Below are positions 16,109 through 22,654 of a stretch of 22,654 bases of DNA, in pieces; position 1 is the stretch's first letter, and each line of letters starts with the position of its first letter. The position numbers and the translations under genes were made by a program. The notes beneath the pieces are model-generated. The model ran no database searches and had not been told where the DNA came from. It was given only the letters and a program-made list of their open reading frames with translations. Source of the stretch: RGIG8709 sp045575975 (GTDB lineage: Bacteria; Bacillota; Clostridia; Monoglobales; Monoglobaceae); the NCBI GenBank assembly GCA_045575975.1, contig JAZNFO010000017.1, forward strand, positions 1 to 22,654, read 5' to 3'.

Positions 16109-17884
16109 TTAGTCTCTGACCTTTATGTGAACTTCACGAAGCTGTTGTTCCGTTACATTACCAGGAGCACCCATCATTAAATCCTGTGCATTACCATTCA
16201 GAGGGAATGCAATAACATCTCTGATAGTTTCTTCTCCTGCAATAAGCATAATCATACGGTCAACACCCGGTGCCATACCTGCATGAGGAGGTGCACCAAA
16301 TGAAAATGCTGTATATAACGCACCAAATTTTTCTTTAAGGTCTTCTTCACCATATCCTGCAATCTCAAATGCTTTTCTCATAATTTCCGGGTTATGATTA
16401 CGAACTGCACCTGATGAAAGTTCAACGCCGTTACATACGATATCATACTGATATGCAAATATTTCCAGCGGATCTTTATTGAGAAGTGCATCCATACCTC
16501 CCTGAGGCATTGAAAATGGATTATGTGTGAAGTCTATCTGTTTTGTTTCCTCATTAAGCTCATACATGGGGAAATCAACAATAAAGCAGAACTCAAATGC
16601 ATCATCATTGATAAGTCCAAGCTCTGCACCAATCCAAGTTCTCATTTCTCCGGCAAGACGATTAATAACAGATTCTGCATCACTAATAAAGAATAAAGAT
16701 TCTCCCTCTTTAATTCCAACAAGCTTTGTTAATTCTTCCTTTTGTTCTTCTGTTAAGAACTTAGCAATAGGACCTTTATATTCTCCGTCTTCAAGAGTTA
16801 TATATCCAATACCAAATTTCATTCCTATACTTCTTGAATAAGCATCTATTGCCTTTTCAAAAGCTTTTTTACCATCGCCGTCACCGTCTTTTCTAACGAG
16901 ATAGTTTGCAACAATACCGCGAACTAATTTATTCTTGAAAGGAACTGTTCTGCCGTTTATATTAAGAAATTCGTTTTCGGCAAAAAAGTCTGTTAAATCG
17001 TGAATAACAAGAGGATTTCTAAGGTCAGGCTTATCTGAACCGTATTTCAGCATTGCTTCTGCAAAAGGAATTCTTCTGAACGGCGGTTTTGAAACTTCCT
17101 TATCAGAGAATTTTTTAAATGTGTTATAAACAACTTTTTCAGCAACCTCAAAAACATCTTCCTGTGTTGCAAAAGCCATTTCAAAATCAAGCTGATAGAA
17201 TTCACCCGGTGAACGGTCCTGACGGGCATCTTCATCACGGAAGCATGGTGCTATCTGGAAATAGCGATCAAATCCAGATGTCATCAAAAGCTGTTTAAAC
17301 TGCTGTGGAGCCTGAGGAAGAGCATAGAACTTTCCCTTATGCTTTCTGCTTGGAACAAGATAATCACGAGCACCTTCAGGTGATGAAGCTGTTAAAATAG
17401 GTGTCTGAATTTCCATAAATCCCATTTCTTCCATCTGACTACGAAGATAACTTAATATCTTTGAGCGAAGCACTATATTATCATGAATTTTGCGATTTCT
17501 TAAATCAAGATAACGATATTTGAGACGAACATCTTCTCTTGTCTGTGTTGAAGAATCGATTTCAAAAGGAAGATTATGCTGACAAGGGCCTAAAACTTCA
17601 ATTTTTTCAGCACGAACTTCAATAAGACCTGTTGCAATCTTTTTGTTAACCGTATCTTCATCTCTCTTTGTAACAACACCCTCAACAAGAATTACAGTTT
17701 CTTTTGCAAGACCTGCAATCAAACTATCATCTGAAAAAACTATTTGTGTTGTGCCATAATGGTCGCGCAAATCGACAAATAGCACGCCACCATGGTCACG
17801 GATTGTTTCAATCCAGCCGCAAAGCTTAACCTCACCGCCTATATGTTCTAAATTTAGTTCATTACATGTATGCGTTCTTAGCAT
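16109..17884 (-). CDS. aspS: aspartyl-tRNA synthetase, probably non-discriminating
   Basis: Bacterial-type AspRS (591 aa) charging tRNA-Asp and, by inference, tRNA-Asn with aspartate. It has an N-terminal OB anticodon domain, class II motif 2 (CFRDEDARQDR), a GAD insertion and motif 3 (GMAPGVDR). Position 31 is His in TIRDHGG, where discriminating E. coli AspRS has Leu30; the position of E. coli Lys81 is Asp (KRDED). Loss of Leu/Lys at these sites is the known mark of non-discriminating enzymes. The frame is open to 18016, but that part lies in the T-box leader; ATG 17884 has GGAGGT 8 nt upstream. It is first in the T-box-controlled operon with gatCAB. Confidence 0.94.
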   Translation of the reverse strand: MLRTHTCNELNLEHIGGEVKLCGWIETIRDHGGVLFVDLRDHYGTTQIVFSDDSLIAGLAKETVILVEGVVTKRDEDTVNKKIATGLIEVRAEKIEVLGPCQHNLPFEIDSSTQTREDVRLKYRYLDLRNRKIHDNIVLRSKILSYLRSQMEEMGFMEIQTPILTASSPEGARDYLVPSRKHKGKFYALPQAPQQFKQLLMTSGFDRYFQIAPCFRDEDARQDRSPGEFYQLDFEMAFATQEDVFEVAEKVVYNTFKKFSDKEVSKPPFRRIPFAEAMLKYGSDKPDLRNPLVIHDLTDFFAENEFLNINGRTVPFKNKLVRGIVANYLVRKDGDGDGKKAFEKAIDAYSRSIGMKFGIGYITLEDGEYKGPIAKFLTEEQKEELTKLVGIKEGESLFFISDAESVINRLAGEMRTWIGAELGLINDDAFEFCFIVDFPMYELNEETKQIDFTHNPFSMPQGGMDALLNKDPLEIFAYQYDIVCNGVELSSGAVRNHNPEIMRKAFEIAGYGEEDLKEKFGALYTAFSFGAPPHAGMAPGVDRMIMLIAGEETIRDVIAFPLNGNAQDLMMGAPGNVTEQQLREVHIKVRD

Positions 17885-17955
17885 ATAATCTACCTCCAAT
17901 AAAAATGGTATATATTGATATTTAATTATTATTACAATTATTTTATTATTTAAAA

Positions 17956-18205
17956 CAAAAAGCCCTTCATCCCATAAAACATGGGACGAAAGGCTATCTT
18001 CCGCGTTACCACCCAAATTGACTTAAATAACTTAAGCCCTCTTAATTACATCTTTTCGCGATGAACGTGCGGTTCTAATCACCAATTAAGCTTTCTTCCG
18101 CAAACTCCGGAGTGTTTTTCATGCAAGCCCCGTGGCTGAACTCTCACCATCATCAGCTCTCTTTGCACTGGTTTCAGGCACTACTCTCTCCATCACAGTT
18201 TTAAA
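17956..18205 (-). promoter_or_regulatory. T-box riboswitch leader, Asn specifier
   Basis: A tRNA-sensing leader upstream of aspS. The T-box bulge sequence GGGTGGTAACGCGG is at 18014-18001. Stem I has the AG-rich bulge (GAGAGAG, about 18190-18184), an apical hairpin GCTGA/TCAGC and the base GGAG/CTCC. In the specifier loop just 5' of CTCC the triplet is AAC (18116-18114), an asparagine codon; no GAC (Asp) is available there. Stem III is GGCTTAA/TTAAGTC (18038-18020). A terminator follows. Uncharged tRNA-Asn should favour antitermination and turn on aspS-gatCAB. Confidence 0.9.
17957..17995 (-). terminator. T-box terminator hairpin
   Basis: A 15-bp stem with two G-U pairs, AGCCTTTCGTCCCAT (17995-17981) and ATGGGATGAAGGGCT (17975-17961), with a GTTTT loop and then a U-run. 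It competes with the antiterminator built from the T-box sequence. Confidence 0.88.
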
Positions 18206-18206
18206 A

Positions 18207-18235
18207 ATTATATCATAACCCACGGTAAAAGTCAA
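18207..18235 (-). promoter_or_regulatory. promoter of the T-box/aspS operon
   Basis: TTGACT (18235-18230), a 17-bp spacer and TATAAT (18212-18207) on the minus strand. The start of transcription should lie at about 18200, just before stem I. Confidence 0.88.
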
Positions 18236-18248
18236 GTTTTTTATTATA

Positions 18249-19265
18249 TTAATAATGGCATTCATAATTAATATGTGTCTTCAACAAAAAATCAACTAAT
18301 TGTTCATTTTTATATCCAAGTGCAATACCCACCATAGTTTTAACATAAATCATTTCAGTTGTCATTCCCCACACAGGAATAATTCCGTCTTTCACCGCTT
18401 TTGCAGTTGTTTCATAACAGGATATATTTCTGTCTGGTTCATAATTACAAGGCCCCATAAACACCGGTATATTCAGATCTTTTAACTTAAGGGAAGAAAA
18501 TTTATCATCTTCAACACAAAGAGTTTGAGAATGATATGTTCCGTGAATTATTGCATCAACATTTTCAAAACTTATTAAATTATAATTAAGTCCAACATAT
18601 GGCTCAATTTTTAAAACAGAAGGTTTAAACTCTCCTATTTTTTCATATATTCTCGCATCTGATTCAAATCCTAGTCCGTCAAGTTTAATATTATTCGTAT
18701 CTTCTATAAACCAGGAATCTTTACTTGAAAAATCATCCGATAGATTTGGACACTGCAAGAGATGTGACCCCAGGTGCACTAACATTTTCCCATCCATATT
18801 CCTGTACGGAACATATACATTGGGCTTTATGCCATTCATAATCAAACTGACAGCAACTTTAAAATTATCATTTCCGTTTGCGTTTTTTTCACTTAAAGGA
18901 AGCTGACTTGAAACAAGAAAAACAGGTACGCCGATTCCCGCAAAAACAATTGAAATCATAGAAGCTGTATAAGCAAGAGTATCTGTTCCGTGCAGGATTA
19001 TAACACCTTTATATGATTCCAACTCACTGTTTTTCATTGTATTAACAAGCTCATTCCATCTATTGGGAGTCATATTTTCACTAAGAATATCCATAGCTAT
19101 TTCTTCATCAAATTCAGCATCGCTAAACTTTGGATTATTCTTTTTAAATATGCTTTTAATTAATATTTCTGCTTTTTCAGCATCAGATTTCTTTTCTCCT
19201 TCTTTATTTTGAAATGAGCAAATTGTTCCTCCTGTTAAAATAAGAAGAATTTTATCTTTATTCAT
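18249..19265 (-). CDS. L-asparaginase (AnsA/type I-like)
   Basis: Hydrolyses asparagine to aspartate and ammonia. The 338 aa length is normal. The first catalytic Thr is T14 in LTGGTI, the second triad is T94-D95 in HGTDT, and the Lys is K136 in NDNFKVA. There is no signal peptide, so it is cytoplasmic (type I-like). GGAG lies 9 nt before ATG 19265. Its stop is 14 bp before the -35 box of the T-box promoter on the same strand, with no terminator between, so read-through would enter the T-box leader. The product aspartate and the ammonia are both substrates of the Asp-to-Asn tRNA route encoded next door. Confidence 0.9.
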   Translation of the reverse strand: MNKDKILLILTGGTICSFQNKEGEKKSDAEKAEILIKSIFKKNNPKFSDAEFDEEIAMDILSENMTPNRWNELVNTMKNSELESYKGVIILHGTDTLAYTASMISIVFAGIGVPVFLVSSQLPLSEKNANGNDNFKVAVSLIMNGIKPNVYVPYRNMDGKMLVHLGSHLLQCPNLSDDFSSKDSWFIEDTNNIKLDGLGFESDARIYEKIGEFKPSVLKIEPYVGLNYNLISFENVDAIIHGTYHSQTLCVEDDKFSSLKLKDLNIPVFMGPCNYEPDRNISCYETTAKAVKDGIIPVWGMTTEMIYVKTMVGIALGYKNEQLVDFLLKTHINYECHY

Positions 19266-19301
19266 AATCTGTTTCTCCGTTATTTATCTCTGCTTATCAA
19301 G

Positions 19302-19783
19302 CTATTTCTTTTTATACTTTGATGATATATCTTCCTCTTTTAAAAAAGCTATAACTTCTGCTAATCTATCAGCAGAATATTCAACCATAGCTTTTTCAAT
19401 TCTCCCATTCATACCCTAGTGAAAATCCCCTTGATAAGAATTAGGGTAATCTGCCATCCATGCAAATGTGGTATTTATTTTTCGGTTTGTAAATTCATCA
19501 AACAGATGTGTGGACTCACCGCTCTCCTGACTTATCTTATCAAGTCGTACAGTCTCAGGTCTCACACCATAAACCCAGCCTGTTTCAACAAAACAAGCAT
19601 GTCCAATCTTTTTCTTTTGGTCAATATAGTCCTGTAAAATTTTTTTTCTTCTCTTGTTAGATAATCAAATTACCCGATAAGAACTTTTTAGGTGTGGCAA
19701 AATCCGCACCTAAGCTATAATCAAAAACGGAATATTGTGCCTTATCGTATAAACGCTTCTTCTCTTAAATTTTCCCATAACAT
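19302..19783 (-). pseudogene. creatininase-family protein, eroded
   Basis: On the minus strand an ATG at 19783 opens MLWENLREEAFIR and then meets TAA. A second frame reads YSLGADFATPKKFLSGNLII. A third frame holds a long clear segment with GHACFVETGWVYGVRPE and FAWMADYPNSY, stops at an in-frame TAG (19418-19416), and continues in the same frame with GMNGRIEKAMVEYSADRLAE to a TAG at 19304. These pieces are in the order of a creatininase/creatinine amidohydrolase-like enzyme (intact about 250 aa). The metal-binding middle (NGHGGN region) is deleted. At least one deletion, frameshifts and one nonsense change are needed, so it is a dead gene. It accounts for most of the 540-bp gap before ansA. 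Confidence 0.8.
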
Positions 19784-19806
19784 ATTATCACCATCTAATA
19801 AATATA

Positions 19807-20682
19807 CTAATCTGTTTTTTCAGAAATTCCAAGCATAACAACACTCACAAGAATACAAACAAATCCACAAATACTATAAATGCTTATTTTCTCATTAAAT
19901 AATAAAACACTGTAAAGCGTAGCCGCCAGCGGTTCTATAACAGCAAGAGACGATGCAGTTCCGGCATTAAGTTTGCTTATACCGAGATTATACAAAAAAT
20001 AAGGCAATGCAGATGAAATTATGCCAAGACCAAGCATAAGAAATAATGAATTTACTGACTTTATACCGATATTTGCAACCTCTATAGGATTTGCAAATAT
20101 CCCTGCTAAAATTGCCATTACAATGTAGCAATAAAAAATTGCCGTAACAGGATTGATTTTTCTTTTCATTTCTATTTTTGTTACTATACTGTACGCCCCA
20201 TATGTAATACCTGACAAAACACCTGCTATAATCCCTATTAAATTATATTTAAATCCTCCGACAACACCTGATACAAACGCTCCGCCTATAATTACAAGAA
20301 TAACCGCAAAAAGCTTAACAGGGGTAAATTTTTCACCAAGATAAAAAACAGAAAAAGCCGTCACATACACGGGGGAGATGTACATAAGAACAACACTTGT
20401 CGAAATAGATGTAAGCTGCATTGAATAAAAATAAAATGTTCCTGTCAGCATTATACATATTCCAGCACCAATAAAGAATGGTATATCTTCCTTTTTAAAG
20501 CAAAAAAGCTTTTTGTCATAAAAGAATATGTAAACACCTATAACAATAAAAGAAACAAATCCCCTTATAAACGACATTTGAATGGTTGTTATTCCATGGG
20601 GTGCAAGATAATGTACAAATATTCCTGATGCCCCCCAAAGAAGACAAGCTAAAATAATATACAGAAAAGATTTATATTTCAT
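19807..20682 (-). CDS. EamA/DMT-family transporter
   Basis: An inner-membrane protein (291 aa) with ten hydrophobic helices in two EamA repeats: the first contains ACLLWGASGIFV, the second GVLSGITYGAYSIVTK. The second repeat ends with the family's IEPLAATLYSVLLFNEK. Members export amino acids or other metabolites; the substrate is not predictable here. AAGGAT lies 7 nt before ATG 20682. It is 19 bp after the ZIP transporter and likely cotranscribed with it. Confidence 0.92.
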   Translation of the reverse strand: MKYKSFLYIILACLLWGASGIFVHYLAPHGITTIQMSFIRGFVSFIVIGVYIFFYDKKLFCFKKEDIPFFIGAGICIMLTGTFYFYSMQLTSISTSVVLMYISPVYVTAFSVFYLGEKFTPVKLFAVILVIIGGAFVSGVVGGFKYNLIGIIAGVLSGITYGAYSIVTKIEMKRKINPVTAIFYCYIVMAILAGIFANPIEVANIGIKSVNSLFLMLGLGIISSALPYFLYNLGISKLNAGTASSLAVIEPLAATLYSVLLFNEKISIYSICGFVCILVSVVMLGISEKTD

Positions 20683-20701
20683 AATTTTTATCCTTCATAT
20701 C

Positions 20702-21445
20702 CTAAATATAGTAATCAATTAATAGCATAATACAAAATCCCAGCAAAAGGGAATATGTCGCACTTCGCTCATTTCCGTGAGAGTGTGTCTCAGGAATCAT
20801 TTCATCGCTTATTACATAAAGCATTGTTCCTCCTGCAAAGGAAAGAGCAAACGGCAAAATATAACTTGAGATATTAACAGCAAGAAAACCAAGTAATGTT
20901 CCAACAACTTCTATGCCCCCTGTAAGCGATGCAATAAGAAATGTTTTCTTTCTGCTTATCCCTGCCATAAGCATTGGTGCAATAATAATCATACCCTCCG
21001 GTATGTTCTGGAGTGCAATACCAAACGAGACCGCAAGTGCATCCGAAATATTTTCAGTTCCAAAACTTACACCGGCGGCAAGTCCCTCTGGAAAATTATG
21101 AATAGCAATAGCAAGAACAAATAACAAAATTTTATCTATCTGAGCAGAATTTATATTATTACTTTTCCCAAATCCATGTATATGAGGCACGATCTTATCA
21201 ATTATATTTAAAATTATTGCTCCACAAAAAATCCCAACAACAGTTATAATAACAGAATATTCCCCTTTGCTTTCCAAAGACGGCAAAATAAGTCCGATTA
21301 TTGATGCAGAAAGCATAACCCCGGCAGCAAAGCCTAGAATTATATCATTAAACTTATGCGATATCCGTTTAAATATAAAACCAAGCACTGCCCCAAAGAC
21401 AGTCGCTAAACCAACTCCAAATGCAGTTAATAAAACAAGTCTCAT
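20702..21445 (-). CDS. ZIP-family metal transporter
   Basis: A membrane protein (247 aa) of the GufA/ZupT-like ZIP family, taking up divalent metals such as Zn2+. The metal-site helices are clear: HNFPEGLAAGV in TM4 and QNIPEGM in TM5. A short His-containing loop (PHIHGFGK) lies between TM3 and TM4, and another His pair (THSHGN) lies before the last helix. About eight helices are visible. GAGGTG lies 8 nt before ATG 21445. First gene of a pair with the EamA transporter. Confidence 0.93.
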   Translation of the reverse strand: MRLVLLTAFGVGLATVFGAVLGFIFKRISHKFNDIILGFAAGVMLSASIIGLILPSLESKGEYSVIITVVGIFCGAIILNIIDKIVPHIHGFGKSNNINSAQIDKILLFVLAIAIHNFPEGLAAGVSFGTENISDALAVSFGIALQNIPEGMIIIAPMLMAGISRKKTFLIASLTGGIEVVGTLLGFLAVNISSYILPFALSFAGGTMLYVISDEMIPETHSHGNERSATYSLLLGFCIMLLIDYYI

Positions 21446-21469
21446 ATCTTATGCACCTCAAATTTTATA

Positions 21470-21676
21470 TTAAAGTTTTTTTATAAATTTTCCCAGACAT
21501 TCCGCTAAGATTTTATGACCATCATCATTAAAATGCAATCCATCCTCCGTGTATTTCTCAAAGTCTTCCTTGATTTTCAGATCAATTCCCAAGTCGTTAT
21601 ATAAATTAAGAACAAGATTATTATGTTTTTCCCCTTTTTCAACTATAATATTAACATAATCAATAATATGATAACC
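21470..21676 (-). pseudogene. SGNH/GDSL hydrolase, C-terminal remnant
   Basis: A 68-codon open stretch on the minus strand ending at TAA (21472-21470). It ends with YTEDGLHFNDDGHKILAE, the Asp-x-x-His block (D-G-L-H) of SGNH/GDSL esterases, followed by a normal C-terminal helix. The N-terminal two thirds, including the GDS nucleophile block, are missing, and no start codon or ribosome site is seen. It follows the GH20 stop by 30 bp. The join is marked by a CCCGGG and a purine run unlike the surroundings. Probably the 3' stump left after a deletion. Confidence 0.75.
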
Positions 21677-21706
21677 TTTTCTTTTTTTTCCTCTCCCGGG
21701 TTGGTT

Positions 21707-22654
21707 TTATATATTCAAATTTGGAGTTACAATATTTGAATAATTGGAGTAAGCACTAATTGGTCTTGGAAGTCTTCCTTCTTCAAATTCCTCAATAGTA
21801 TCTCTTTCTCCTGAAAGGTAGCTGTCAATAAGCATTTTTGCAGTTTCACATCTTGCAACAACACCGCCGTATCTCACATCAAGGTTTGCCCAACCTACGA
21901 TTTTATAAATGTTAAACCACATTTCTTTATGAGCCATATGAACTTTCCTTGTTGCCTCAGCAAGTTTTGGAAGCAATGTATCTGATATATAGGATAAGGT
22001 CTCTCTGTCTCCATTTTTATATGAAGGATATGCCTTTTCCGCTATTTCCGACTTAACAGACATATATTCAAACACAAGAGATGCAAACTTATAAAGATAA
22101 TCCCATTTATCACTGTATGTTTTCATTTTATCTGCAAGTTTTTTGTAATGCATGCTCATTGGATTTTCAAAAAGATTTGTATCATAAAGTCCTTCCATTA
22201 TGTCCTGCCAGAAAATATGTTTTCCAAAGAAATGCTTATTGAAGTTATCATATGTATGCTCTTCATCAAAAATATTATGATACTGACTCATATCCATAAA
22301 CGCTTCATAGCTTGCACCTGTCGTTGCTTCAAATCGTTTTTTAAAATCCTCTTCTGTTGAATTTTCATTATAACAAAGTTCGGCACTGAACGAAAGACCT
22401 AGTAAATTTGCAAAATAATCACATTCAGCATTATCATTTAACCAAAGTGTTGTCATCATTTCGTTAATACCATATTTACGGCAGGCAGAAAGAGAAAATT
22501 TGGTTGTTTCAAGAGCATAATTATTTTCAGGAAAATGTCCCGCCCAACTCCAGAGACCTCCTGCAAAAATAACATTTCTATTTAGTTCCAGATGTTTTTC
22601 AAGCATATATTCATCACAATGAGGCCATTCTCCGTAATGCCAGAATACAAGTTC
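21707..22654 (-). CDS. GH20 beta-N-acetylhexosaminidase-like protein, 3' part
   Basis: The frame runs off the window: codons upstream of the internal Met at 22606 continue open to 22654 (VFWHYGEWPHCDEYM...). The 315 visible residues are the end of the GH20 barrel (NVIFAGGLWSWAGHFP and TTLWLNDNAE, the sugar-contacting Trp and Asp/Asn region) and a helical C-terminal domain. The closest type I recognise is the single-chain, non-secreted GH20C group of Firmicutes. The catalytic Asp-Glu lies outside the window. Function: release of terminal GlcNAc/GalNAc from glycans. It is the second GH20-related gene here. Confidence 0.8.
   Translation of the reverse strand, partial: ELVFWHYGEWPHCDEYMLEKHLELNRNVIFAGGLWSWAGHFPENNYALETTKFSLSACRKYGINEMMTTLWLNDNAECDYFANLLGLSFSAELCYNENSTEEDFKKRFEATTGASYEAFMDMSQYHNIFDEEHTYDNFNKHFFGKHIFWQDIMEGLYDTNLFENPMSMHYKKLADKMKTYSDKWDYLYKFASLVFEYMSVKSEIAEKAYPSYKNGDRETLSYISDTLLPKLAEATRKVHMAHKEMWFNIYKIVGWANLDVRYGGVVARCETAKMLIDSYLSGERDTIEEFEEGRLPRPISAYSNYSNIVTPNLNI

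Noticed and set aside
17885..18016. 44-residue N-terminal extension of aspS
   Set aside because: It is encoded by the T-box antiterminator/terminator region; ATG 17884 has a proper ribosome site and aligns with the normal AspRS N-terminus.
18249..19265. GatD-type subunit instead of asparaginase
   Set aside because: It lacks the extra N-terminal domain of archaeal GatD and has normal asparaginase length and motifs.
19419..19637. 72-codon + strand frame
   Set aside because: It is antisense to the creatininase remnant, has no ribosome site and no recognisable family.

Overview
This is a low-GC window whose families and synteny fit an anaerobic, fermentative clostridial Firmicute, probably gut-associated. 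The evidence is a pyruvate formate-lyase pair, a T-box leader, a pepP-efp-CD1247-like gene order, strong AGGAGG-type ribosome sites and several GTG/TTG starts. The species is not identifiable by eye.

Left part (1-7800). pflB-pflA (+) converge on a lone glucose-type PTS EIIA gene (-), with a shared bidirectional terminator that overlaps the pflA stop codon. A PMCA-like Ca2+ P-type ATPase (+) follows. Next is a compact tRNA-Leu(GAG)/tRNA-Gln(CTG) operon with a consensus promoter and terminator, then a GH20-related TIM-barrel gene (-). A 100-bp block of nested inverted repeats lies upstream of that gene.

Middle (7779-18240, all -). Read in the direction of transcription, a T-box leader with an Asn (AAC) specifier controls aspS-gatC-gatA-gatB. 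Tightly following are an endonuclease-IV-like gene and an M24 aminopeptidase (pepP-like). Then come efp, a CD1247-like zinc-ribbon protein and a polar amino-acid ABC importer, which has a hairpin attenuator between the binding-protein and permease genes. The aspS product carries His31, the residue associated with non-discriminating AspRS. Together with the Asn T-box this points to Asn-tRNA(Asn) made by transamidation. The striking point is the GatA subunit: it is short (377 aa) and has lost the catalytic Lys and the GGSSGG cis-Ser loop, yet it keeps its reading frame, ribosome site and tight coupling to gatB. This looks like a GatCAB with a pseudo-amidase subunit.

Right part (18249-22654, all -). 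An L-asparaginase gene ends 14 bp before the T-box promoter. Upstream of it are an eroded creatininase-family pseudogene, an EamA exporter and a ZIP metal transporter, then the C-terminal stump of an SGNH/GDSL hydrolase. The window ends in the 3' part of a GH20 hexosaminidase-like gene.
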